A stretch of 64,000 nt of DNA from Tethya wilhelma (taxonomy: Eukaryota > Porifera > Demospongiae > Tethyida > Tethyidae), in NCBI GenBank assembly GCA_964030475.1, contig CAXIPT010000010.1, positions 2,776,366 to 2,840,365 of the forward strand. Reading direction: 5' to 3'. Positions 44,764 to 55,867 of the stretch are shown one piece after another. The number at the start of each line of letters is the position of its first letter. Position 1 is the stretch's first letter. A program made the translations under genes and the position numbers. The notes beneath the pieces were generated by a model, which was not told where the DNA came from, ran no database searches, and worked only from the letters and a program-made list of their open reading frames with translations.

Positions 44764-47120
44764 ATGGATTCAATTGTATTGACTGCTGTGTTCATTTTTA
44801 CAGCATGTGTGCAGATTAAAGGTAAATAGCTATAAACTTCATGTATTATGCATTTGCTGCTCAATTAATTGCCATGGACTCTTGATTCCCCTAATCTATT
44901 TGATAACATAGTGGTTGTATGTATGCATATGTAGTCTGTTAGAAACTGTCACATTGTAATATATTAAATTAATACCCATGTGCAGCTCAAATCCAAGTTG
45001 GATTTGGTGAGCTGGACTATAGTATCCCGGAGTCAGTAGGTGGAAGAAATATCACCATCCAAAAGTTTGGCAATAGCATTGCAGAGCTTGTGATGATCGT
45101 TACAAGTGTACGATTAGATGAGTTTGATTCAAGTCTGATGATCACAAGTACTGCAATAGACCCAGCTGAATGTAAGTGCATGTGCATGACTCTCGTAGAA
45201 TTTGCATTCATTTGCCACATGTCATTAAATGAATTAACAGTTGAAGAGGAAGAAGATGGAAGGAAAGACTTTGAGAAGATTGTCACAACTGTGACCATCC
45301 CATCCAATACCATTGGTGCAAGAGGTTATTTTGAGGAGATTTTTGTACCAATCTTTGACGACAACATCAGTGAAGCAGATGAAGGGTTCTATATGATGAT
45401 CAGAGTGGATGAAGCAAAGAGCCATCCCACAGATGTTGCTAATCTTGAATACATTTTCAATGGAGTAACTAGAATTGAAATCATTGATGATGATGGTAAG
45501 CATTATGTGTTCTCTATCCATAAGAGCTACTAGATTAAGTGCAACAAAGCAAAATTAAGGATCAGCAAGGCCTTTATATGATACATACCTTTTACTGTGT
45601 CAGTTTAAAATTTTCCATTTGTCCATACTATGTGCATGCATTAAAGTGCACATGTACATGTATTTGAAAATTTGAAAATTTTAACTGGATGTTGTATTGA
45701 GTGGTTTAAGGGTGCTCGGACACCGCCCATGCACAGAATTGTAGCTGGTTGCTATGGGCCAAATCTCAGCAAAAATGTAACTATTGCAAGTGAGTGATCG
45801 CACACTTAGTACTAACTACTAGCAGCTCATAAATAAGAAAAGAGCCCTTCAAAAAATCTCGTTTTGAAAAACAAGCAGCTAATGGCATAAATTTTGCAAA
45901 CCTTAGAATTCATAAAACTCACTAACCGTCCATTCTTAGGCTACCAAATTTTTCTGAGCGCTTCTCTCTCTCACCTTTAGAAAATCTCGGAGGTTTTTTG
46001 CGTGTTCTTGTTCAGAAGTATGATTTTTCACTACCTACCTTACCATATCTCAGGTTCTGAGCACTTAATTGAAAAAAGGCTCCGACAGTCTGTTCATGTT
46101 ATTTTTAGAACACCGTGTGCAAAGTACTAGCTTCATATGACATCCTGCCAGGAAGTAGTTCAAAAATAGAGGAATAAAATGCGATTTTAGGCCAGATATA
46201 TGTACATATAAGTACCTGACCACAAGCGTTGCAGTATTGCATATGTGTAGTGATGTAGCAGTTTGTATGAATATCATTAGTGGTTTATGAATGTCATTAT
46301 CTACAAACAGTTAGTAATGTGCTTACTATATATATGTGGTTACTATGTCCCAGCACCCTTATAGGCACAGTTTCACAGAAGAAATTAGAAAACCAATTTT
46401 TTTGAATTCCTGGCCCAAAAATCAAAAACTCAACCTGATTGGTTGAAATATGTCATCGGAATGTAACCTTTTCACATAGTTACAAAGAAACGCAGATTTT
46501 TTGTCGACGTGTTTGTGATTGAGAACACGCAGATTTAGCATTGAAAACAAGTGCAGCTAGGAAAAAAAGTAGCTGGGGAGGCTAATAAACTAGCAAAGAG
46601 TAATAATAGAACTTTTCATGAGCATTGGCTGAATTTAAAGTGCTTGGAGGCTCATGCTAGCAATGGCCTGTATTCTGCATGCAGGAATTACGTGCACAAT
46701 GCGGCTTTATTATGTTACATAAGTTCAACTCATAAAGTTTCCATGAAACTGCGCCTTTAAGATTTCAATCATTGCAATTCAACATTTAGTGCTTAGTATA
46801 TTTTCTAATCAAATGATTTCCATTAAGCCTTTAACTGAAACAATTAGTTTAGTTAGTCTGCCCAAACTCAATTTATGCTAAACACAATGTTGATTGCTTA
46901 CTTGTTTTACATGATGTGATTTCCACTTTAACTATCAATCTTTCCTAAATTATAGAGATTTCAGTTTCATTTGAATTCAACCAATACGAAGTGGATGAGA
47001 GTGTTGGAGCCCAAACTGAACTGGTTCAAATATTCAAAGAAGACAACAGAATCACGGAACAAGTGCTTAATATTGTGATCGAGGTCTTTGAGTTGAGTGC
47101 AGATGATGCTGCAACAAAAG
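44764..47120 (+). CDS. secreted Calx-beta domain protein, exons 1-4
   Basis: Exon 1 (44764-44821) encodes a signal peptide, MDSIVLTAVFIFTACVQIKA. It is followed by exon 2 (44986-45171), exon 3 (45241-45495) and exon 4 (46956-47120). All have GT/AG sites and joins that keep one frame. Exons 2-3 form a Calx-beta-like beta sandwich: ELDYSIPESVGG at the start, then FVPIFDDNISEADEGFYMMI and IEIIDDDG, the acidic calcium-type ends of the fold. Exon 4 opens a second domain: SVSFEFNQYEVDESVGAQTE, then LVQIFKEDNRITEQVLNIVI. Such proteins are extracellular and in other animals mediate calcium-dependent adhesion or matrix functions. Domain borders at phase 1 favour shuffling. The 69-base intron 2 is divisible by three, so a retained form would also stay open. 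The next exon in phase is at 63904. Confidence 0.8.
45496..46955. other. Calx-beta gene intron 3
   Basis: This is a 1.46-kb AT-rich intron. No transposon with clear ends and no open frame of note were seen. Confidence 0.6.
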
Positions 47121-47129
47121 GTTCCAAGT

Positions 47130-47508
47130 GATAGAAAAATTCACAAAAATGATCAATGTATGATGGGCAAAAGTAGTGAATAAGAAAGGAATTGGTGGTG
47201 ATGTCTTGTTTTGGCACATAACTGCTTCACTTTTTTGTGTGATCTAACCATGGAAGATTACATATAGCTATATTTCCTGCATGTGTTAAAACATGTCAGA
47301 TATGACTGAGGTGACAGCCATCATTCAGATTTTGAATGTTTAGCATGTGCATGTGATTAGATTCACATACAGTTGATTTTGTAAAGCAAAAAGTGAAGTA
47401 GTCACGGGCCAAAGTAAGATATTGCCACTGATTCCTTTCTTGTTTCATTGCTTTTTGCAACACAGTCCATTCTACACTGATAATTTTTTATGAAAATTTT
47501 ACTACAAC
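47130..47508. mobile_element. diverged A-like palindrome next to a splice donor
   Basis: The left stem TTTTGGCACATAACTGCTTCA and the right stem AAGTGAAGTAGTCACGGGCC, then CAGTCCATTCTACACTG, match the A palindrome loosely. It begins within about ten bases of the exon-4 donor of the Calx-beta gene. Confidence 0.5.
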
Positions 47509-47574
47509 AAGATCCATACATGATTCAAAAAAATTTCTTTTCCAGATTCTGAATTTTGAATAGTTATAAAAGCT

Positions 47575-47745
47575 TAGATCTAAACCATGATTAGGCCTTA
47601 GCTTCAATGATTAGGTCTAAGCTTAAGCCTAAGCTTTATGATTAGATCTAGGCCTAAGCTTCATAATTGCATCTATGTTTAGGCCTAAGCTTCATGATTA
47701 GGTCTTAGCTTAGGCCTAAGCTTGAGTGATTAGGCCTAATCAAAG
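47575..47745. repeat. AGGCCTAAGCTT minisatellite
   Basis: Irregular units of about 25-30 bases carry the palindromic words AGGCCTAAGCTT, GATTAGGTCT and TTAAGCCTAAGCTT in both senses. 47746-48590 holds nothing else that I can identify. Confidence 0.75.
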
Positions 47746-48594
47746 AGGCTTATATCAATTAAAGCTTGAAAAGTATTCGAAAATTCCGAATCCGAAAAAA
47801 AAATTGTGGTTCTTATCTGAATCTTGTTCTACTTATTCATGCACTTTCTAATATTAAAATGTAGAGTGTAAGCAACAAGGACTGGTGGTAAATCCCTGAA
47901 AAACTCCTTGCTACAATTATACCTGTATACATATCTCTAATTTATCACTTACATCATTGATGACCTTTACCCAGACCATGTGGATACATTCAAGTACACC
48001 ATTTTATGCTTAAATTTCAAAGCCATCTAGCTCTTAGCTCTCTACAGTTATATAGTCAGTGAGTATCAAGGAATCTACTACAGTGCTTTTGGTCTAGAGA
48101 GTACAATTTCTGCTGTATGAGTAAAATTTACAACTTATTTTTTAAATTTTAACTTAGTTGTTACTAAATTTCCACTAATATGCACATATTTATGATCAAG
48201 AATGCTCCAGTAGCATCCAATACAGTTAGTACAATGTGCAACATGCAAAATAAAAATTGTGAGTGTGGCACAAAATCGGCTTTAATGCTAATTACAATGC
48301 ATTGCTCTAAATAAACAACATTTTGAAGCAAATTTTGTATCCACAGATAGACAAATATATGGTGATTCTTGTGCTAAACTTTGAGATCTTAGTAATTATT
48401 CTTTCTCACTTTATTACCCTAGCCAGAAAAGTTAATTGATTGTTGTTTATTTTAAAGATGATCGGAACATTTATAAGGTTTCAAATTTGAACAAACGTAC
48501 TTTAACTATCACTGAACTATCAAATCAAATTTCAAACCTAAGCCTGATATAGTTTGTATTTAATTACCCTAACCAATCGCACAATATACAAAAT

Positions 48595-50165
48595 GTTCAT
48601 GCTTATGAACTCTCAGAGAAAGATAGCTAAGCTTTCAAACTGTGCTTAGAGCCTCCCTCAGATAGTTTTTTAACTGCATGTATGAACCAACAAAATTCAC
48701 AGAAACTTTCTAGAGCACTCTGGAGAGAGTGCAGGCAAGAAGCGATAACAGTGTAATTTTGTTTTCTCTCTTCCTTTGTGACTTACTTGAACACAATTTC
48801 CAGGCAAAAGAAAAGCATTTAACCAACTTTGATTGTACAGTGTGACTTAATTTTACCTGTAGTAGCTATGCCCTTTATATTCATTTGTGGCCTAAAAGTC
48901 AACAAACAAAATCTAGGCAGCTTTGAGACTTTGGTATAAGTTCACTGTACTGTATTGTAGCCATTTTCATGTAGGTAAAATTGTCAATAGACTACGTGGT
49001 GTGCATGTGTTAATGTGCATGCATATCATATGTACCTGTAAGTCTTGCTTTTTGTAGAGACTGACTAGTCTCTGATAGCTAGTCTCTATGTAATATGTGA
49101 CCTGTCAAGGGAAAACGTGCCGGTTAGGAAAGTCTGCGAATTTTGAGTTAGCTATTCCAGGTATATCTAGGCCTTCCCAGGAAGCGCATATCAAAATTTG
49201 ATGCGCATAGCTCAAGTGGTTTTCCAGATACAGCTCTTGCAAGCAGCCCTGCCTCCACTCGTGGCTTCCAAGAAAAACAGTTGTAAAGTTGTTGCTAGGT
49301 AAACTATGGGCGGTCCGTATACTCTCCGTATCATAATTAGATCATGTACAGTACATGCTGAATGTTACCACAAGCAGCCACGTGGGGGCTAAAATTATTT
49401 AGTGAGAAGCGAGTAGCTAGGAAAGAAGACCCAGGAGACAGCTAATCGACTCATGGAGGTAAGCGCTTGTCAGTAAAGAGATAGATTCTAGGTACAGTAA
49501 GTTCGAGGAACTAATCTAAGCCTCAAAATAACCTGTACGCGATCGCCGTACAAGGAGAGGCAATATCCACGAGTAGAAAGCTACTGTATGAAAGCGCTTG
49601 GATTAGACAAGCGTGTACAAAGCTTTGACTTGCCTTTCTGTCTATGTGCTGTAGCAAAATTTTGAGATTAGTCAGCTTATAAGTCAAAGAAAACACCAAA
49701 TGAAAATTCATTTTTAGTGGCAGCTGCTTTGCTCATAAATATTCGCTATGGTTTGTTGCACAGCATAGCAACTGTCCTCCGTGTTAGCAACTAAGTAAAA
49801 ATGAACGAGGCTGACATTGCTGTCTATATCTCTGCAACAGAAGCAGCTCCACCCCTCAAATTTTGCAGGGAGCATGCTGAGATGTAGCGTAGCACAGCTG
49901 TGCAAGGGAAAAAAAAAAAAAAAAAATCGCGCAAAAACGCGAATTAAACTAAAACCGCATTTTACTCCAAAAACAATAATTTCCTAACCGGCACGTTTTC
50001 CCTTTACAGGTCACATATAGTACCTTAATGTTGAAAAAAGTACATTAACAAGTAGTTAGAATTTCATAAAATAAGTAGTGTAGGAATGGGTAGTGCTGGA
50101 AAAAGTAAGGAAATAAGGCAAGACTGAATTTCGGCACATGACTACTTAATTTTTTTATGCTTAAT
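48595..50165 (+). mobile_element. B-A repeat (old copy) split by a TIR element
   Basis: Arm B (48595-49095; CCAACTTTGATTGTACAG, CTTTTTGTAGAGACTGAC) resumes after the inserted element at 50016 and runs into the left stem of palindrome A (AGTGTAGGAATGGGTAGTGC, to about 50165). The right stem is missing. Sequence is more diverged than other copies, in keeping with greater age. Confidence 0.65.
49096..50015. mobile_element. 920-base DNA transposon with ~36-base TIRs and TA flanks
   Basis: The left end TGTGACCTGTCAAGGGAAAA runs on CGTGCCGGTTAGGAAA. The right end is its complement (TTTCCTAACCGGCACG, TTTTCCCTTTACAGGTCACA). TA dinucleotides flank both sides (49094-49095 and 50016-50017), as in Tc1/mariner-like insertions. 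There is a poly-A tract at 49908-49927 and no transposase, so it is non-autonomous. The insertion splits an older B-A repeat. Confidence 0.85.
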
Positions 50166-50303
50166 TCTTACATCCTAATTGTAGCCAGCTCATTGCTCTG
50201 AATTTAATCAATATTGAATTAAAATTAGCTGCAGTCATTGAGCCAGAACTTGCCTTATGTATCATATACTGACTAAGTCTTGCAAGACAGAGAATGATAA
50301 CAT

Positions 50304-51304
50304 GCAGTAAAAATTTCAAAAAAATAAGCAGTGTAGGAATGGGCAGTGCTTTAAAAGTATTAGAACAAGGAATGGTCTCAATTTCGGCACATGACTACTT
50401 CATTTTCATTTTTGATCCCTCATAGCTATATTATATAAATTTGTTGCAAATGGTTCAAGGAATGATCTATACTTAAATAGCTGCATTTATCACACTAATA
50501 GTTCAAATTCCTGCCAATCTTATCACTTGGCTAAAAAGTGGAATACAGTACAGCAGGCAGGATTAGATTACTGACCAAGACTTGGGCACAAAAAATGAAG
50601 TAGTCATGTGCCAAAATTGAGACCATTCCTTGTTCTAATACTTTTTAAAGCACTGCCCATTCGTACACTGTTTATTTTTTTGAAATTTTTACTACTTGTT
50701 TATTCACTTAATTTTCAACACTACAGTGAGGAGACTATCAGAGACTGGTTAGTCCTTACAAAAAGCTTGAGTTATCTGAGTAGAAGCCTAATTGTCTGCT
50801 AGGAAGCTAATGCGCATGCACATTAAATGCCACGTGGATAATCAATGACCTTTGAACTCTACAAGAAGATGGCTACATTGAAGTACATGAATTTATACTC
50901 TCAGTTTCAAAGCTTTCTAGTTTTTGTTTAGGCTTATTTGTGATGAAAACTAGTATCAAGGAATGTAGTACCTATGAAAAGAACTTACTTTGTGCTGTCA
51001 AAGTTGGCTCAGCACATTCTGGTTCTCTGGAAATGCTTTTCAAGTAAGTCAGTTAGAAAGTACGTACGTTAGGAGAACAAAAATGGCACTCTTGTGACTT
51101 CCCATTAGCCCTTTGTACGAGTGCTTTGGAAGGTTTCTGTGAGTTTTAGGCCTTGCATGCAATTGGTAATCTGTCAGTGAGAGCCTCTGAGCAAGTTTGA
51201 AGGCTTAATTTTGTTTTGCAAGATTTTTATGATCATAAACATTTTGTATTGTGTCTATGGGACAGTCGGCCCATTCCTACTATACGTACTACCGTGCATA
51301 TGAT
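50304..51304 (-). mobile_element. B-A composite repeat, reverse, full length
   Basis: Palindrome A is 50304-50699 (CAGTGTAGGAATGGGCAGTG, CACTGCCCATTCGTACACTG). Reverse arm B runs to ACCGTGCATATGATAA. The cassette reads GCGCATGCACATTAAATG, CCACGTGG, TGACCTTTGAAC. 51305-51990 is non-coding with no other feature. Confidence 0.8.
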
Positions 51305-51997
51305 AAAGTAGTTATGTACCGAAATTCAGTCTTTCCTTCTTTCCTTTCACTTCTTATTTTTTTTACTATACTTGTAGTACATTTCATTAGGTGTTGGTAC
51401 TGAAGCCATAATGCATATTGTGGTTGTTTATAAGTGGTTGTGAACACTGGTGTTTTGATTGCAAACTTAGTAGCTAAATTAATTAGAATGGTATGGTATG
51501 CCTAATTAATATTCATAGTACTTAGCTAGTAAACTAATTACCACATCAAGTGATTGCATATACAGTCAAAAATAGTTCTAAACAACTAGTATACAGCTCC
51601 CCTACAGTACAATAAGTGTTAACATGCAGCAGCTGCACATGTATACTAAACAACTGAGCACAGGAAACACCATACGGGTTGTACTCAAGTAATTTGAAAG
51701 CACCTCTTTACAAATACTGTCCTGTACTTTCAGAAGTTTTATGTGACATAAAATCAGCATTTACTGATAGTACCAGCATGGAATAACATACAGAACATGT
51801 GCAAATATAGCTCCTCTTTTTTTGCACAAAATTATAAGCTTTCCAAAACTATAAATATTAAGGGTGCTTTGCCATGTGGTTGCTATGGAACGTTTTATTG
51901 TTGCATGCAACTCAATCAGCTAGTTTATTAACAACTAAAGTCTAAGATGTAAAAAATGCTGGAAAAAACTTACCGTCTTGTGAAGCACTGCCATTAT

Positions 51998-54030
51998 CAT
52001 ACATACGGTAGTACATAAAGTAGGAATGGGCCGACTGTCCCATAGACACAATACAAAATGTTGGTCACTATCATACGTACAGTAGTACGTATAGTAGGAA
52101 TGGGCCGCCTGTCCCATAGACACAATACAAAATGTTGATCACTACAAAAAACTAGTCAAACAAAATTATACCTTCAAAGTCACTCAGAGGCTCTCACTAA
52201 CAGATTACCAACTGCATGCAAGCCCTAAAACTCACAAATGCTTTCCTCAGCACTCATAGAGAGCGCTAGTGGGAAGCCACAATAGTGCCATTTTTGTTCA
52301 TCTAACTTACTTACATACGTACTTCCTAACTGACTTACTTGAAAAGGATTTCCAGAGAACCAGAATATGTTGAGCCAACTTTGACAGCACAAAGTAAGTT
52401 CTTTTCATCGGCACTACATTCCTTGATAGTCGTTTTGATCATAAATACTCTTAAACAAAAATTAGAAAGCTTTGAAACTTAGTGTATAAATTCATGTACT
52501 ATGCAGCCATCTTTGTATGTAGAGTTCAAAGGTCATTACCTATCCACGTGGCTTTATTATGCGCATGCGCATTAGCCTCCTCCAGCATATTGCATGAAGT
52601 GCATGCAGCTAGCTGCTACTCAAGCTTTTTGTAGGGACTAACCAGTCTTTCATAGTCTCCACACTGTAGTGTTGAAAAAAGTGAATGAACAAGTAGTAAA
52701 TATTTCAAAAAAATTAGTAGTGTAGGAATGGACAGTGCCATGAAAAGTATTGGAACAAGGAGTGTCTCAATTTCGGCACATGACTACTTCATTTTTTCTA
52801 ATCAGTTGGCTAAGCAGTGGAATAAACTATAACAGACAGGCAAATTAAACTGGACTGCCGGCCAAGAGTTAAGCATAGGAATTTAAACAAATGTAACAAT
52901 AAGCTTTTTACTATTGTACAGATCATTGCAGATCTAAATCCATTTACGACACTGAGGATCCATATGAGGGATAAAGAAATAAAGTTAATGAAGTAGTCAT
53001 GTGCCGAAATTGAGACACTCCTTGTTCCAATACTTTTACGGCACTGCCCATTCCTATACTACTAATTTTTTTGAAATTTTTACTACTTGTAAAAATCTAG
53101 TCAAACAAAGTTAAACATTCAAAGTTGCTCAGAGGCTCTCACTGACAGATTACCAACTGCATGCAAAGCCTAAAACTCACAAAGAACTTTCCTCAGCACT
53201 TGTAGAGAGTGCTAGTGAGAAGCCACCATAGTGCCATTTTTGTTCCCTAACGTACTTGTGTACTTATGTGCTTACTTTCTGATTGACTTACTTAAAAAGG
53301 ATTTCCAGAGAACCAGAATGTGTTGAGCCAACTTTAATAGCACAAAGTAAGTTCTTTTCATGGGTACTACATTCCTTGATACTCATTTTGATCATAAATA
53401 TGCCTAAACAAAAACTAGAAAGCTTTGAAACTTAGTGTATAAATTCATGTTCTACAATGCAGCCATCTTTAAGCTCGAGTTCAAAGGTCATTAATTGTCT
53501 ATCCATGTGGCATTATTATACGCATGCGGATTAGCCTCTTCCAGCATAATATAGTGCATGACATTGTTGTAGCTGCTACTCAAGCTTTTTGTAGGGACTA
53601 ACCAGTCTCTGATAGACTCCTCACTGTAGTGTTGAAAAAAGGGAATGATCAAGTAGTAAAAATTTCAAAAAAATAAGTAGTGTAGGAATGGACAGTGTGG
53701 TGAAACCGTGAAAGGTATTGGAACAAGGCATGTCTCAATTTTGGTATATGACTACTTCATTTTTTATACCCAACTCTTGCCCGGCAGTCCAGTTTAAGTT
53801 ACCTGTCAGTTATAGTTTACTCCACTGCTTAGCCAACTGATTAGTAGGAATTTGAACCAATGCAATAATAAGCTATGGTACTATTGTACAAATCATTGCA
53901 TTTATGACACTGAAGATCCATATGAGGGATCAAGAATAAAAATGAAGTAGTCATGTGCCGATATTGAGACATGCCTTGTTCCAATACTTTTACCAAACTG
54001 CCCATTCCTACACTACTTATTTTTTGAAAT
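51998..54030 (+). mobile_element. B-A repeat inserted into another B-A repeat
   Basis: The outer copy begins 51998 (CATACATACGGTAGTACATA) and reads to GGTCACTA at 52070. The inner copy runs from TCATACGTACAGTAGTACGT (52071) to TACTACTTG (53088/53089). The outer copy then resumes TAAAAATCTAGTCAAAC and continues through its own arm B and palindrome A to about 54030. Joining the flanks restores GGTCACTATAAAAATCTAG exactly as at 37270, with no duplicated target bases. The inner copy has an intact cassette (52530-52575). Confidence 0.85.
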
Positions 54031-55867
54031 TTTTACTATCATCATATGAATAGTCACTTTTCTTTTTGTTATAACTTCCAAACTAGCTGCAATTTTAGGC
54101 TACAGTAAACTCTAAGATAGGTTCTTCTTGGTGCTGAACACAGCTACACATTCTATTTTGCAGTAGCATGCTTGCGAATTCAATTTTCATACCATATATA
54201 CCAGTACATTTTGTTAGCCTCGTATAAATTAAAAAAAACTTTGCATAGTTCTGTTTCTACCTCTTTAACAGTGCCGTGTGCAAAGCCTGACCTTTGTGCA
54301 GTAAGTGCAGCTTGAGTTTTTTAAAGAAAAAAGAATATCAAAGGTACTAACACTGGATCGAGCCTGCTATAAATTTAATTACAACATGGTGCAAGCAGAT
54401 CATTGTACACAGTGAATTGCTTACTAGTGAGTAAAACTGATAATGGTATTTATCATGGACTGCACATATGGCTTAAATTAGTGGTCTGTGGTGGTGTCCA
54501 ATTACAACTACTATATACTCTCTCAATGTATTCCTTAGTGCACTAGCGGTAACCATGGCGAGCACCCTTAAAGAGAAAATGGGTTTGTGAATGGTACAAT
54601 AAACTACTCTTGATAGTCTGAGATGGCTGAAAAATTATAAGATGAGAGAAAACAATATTTGCACATCAGTTGACAAACAAAAGCAGACAGATGACCAGGG
54701 TATGCTTATGGACTTGACTTTGCCTGACACATTGTTAATTTTTTCTTAATTTAGAGTTCATATCAGACTTGAAGTAGTTTTGTTGTTTCCTTGTGAGTTT
54801 AGTGAACCACCCTAAAGAGTGCTAGATTGGTTAAGCAAGTGAAAGAAAGCAAAAAAACAGAAAAAAAAACAACAAAGGCACATCTGACAATTATGGGTGC
54901 ATAAATTTCTTACTAAATTAGCATACCATGCAAAAGTATATAAAGTATATTTTAAAGAGTTTTCTTTACAGCTGATTGACAGTTTGTGAATGTAAGAGTT
55001 GACAAAAGTTGTCTCTATGAAGGAATGTAGACCAAGCACAAGCAGTAAAGATGGGATATTGTTTCATTACATCAATTTCTACCTCACAGTATCACAAATG
55101 ACTAATTGGGCATGAAATTAACCCCCTCCAACAACATATTCAAAAAAGAGGAGCCGACAAAACTATAGCTTATACTGCACTTAAATTTTTGTCCAAGTAG
55201 AATAACGATAGTAATCCAGTTTTACTGGGAAAAACTCCAGCTTTAGAATCACATTCTTCAAAGTGAGGGAGTTCAAAGAAGGCTGGTCTGCTTCTTGGAC
55301 TGTATCTCAGCACTCCAATAGGTGCTATAAAGTTCAAACAAGGATGAAATGTTTCAGCAAAGATGAGTGCTTTCAGCCATGTTTACTGCTGCCACATGTT
55401 TTAGCAGTATTCATATGGTGTATGCAAGTGTAAAGCTGAGCTAGCTGGTCACAGTGGTGCTATGGACCAACAGAATGCATTACTACATGCTGTTTAATTT
55501 TTGCATACACGTGCATGCAGAACTAAATTTGGCCACAGGATACATAATAAAATAACTGTGTGAAACCAAGCTGGTTGCTATAATGATATTCATTGCCTTT
55601 ACGGCTGCAGTAGCAGTATTACCATACTGCTATAATCTTCATAACACCACTTATTCTACAATTGCACATCTAGTATATCCTATATGGTGATATGTTGGAA
55701 TTTTGAGAGCTCACACTCATTGGTTAAAATGACGTAGACAATTAAACAGACCTTTGCTAGACAATTTTTTCCCCTGTTGCAGATCAGGGGTTGAAAAAGG
55801 GTCTATAGCTTGATAGACTACAAGCGACAAACTTGTTTTATTTTGGTCGTATTGACATGTAGAACTC
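54031..55867. other. non-coding intronic stretch
   Basis: AT-rich DNA inside the long Calx-beta intron. I found no gene or well-bounded repeat in it. Confidence 0.45.
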
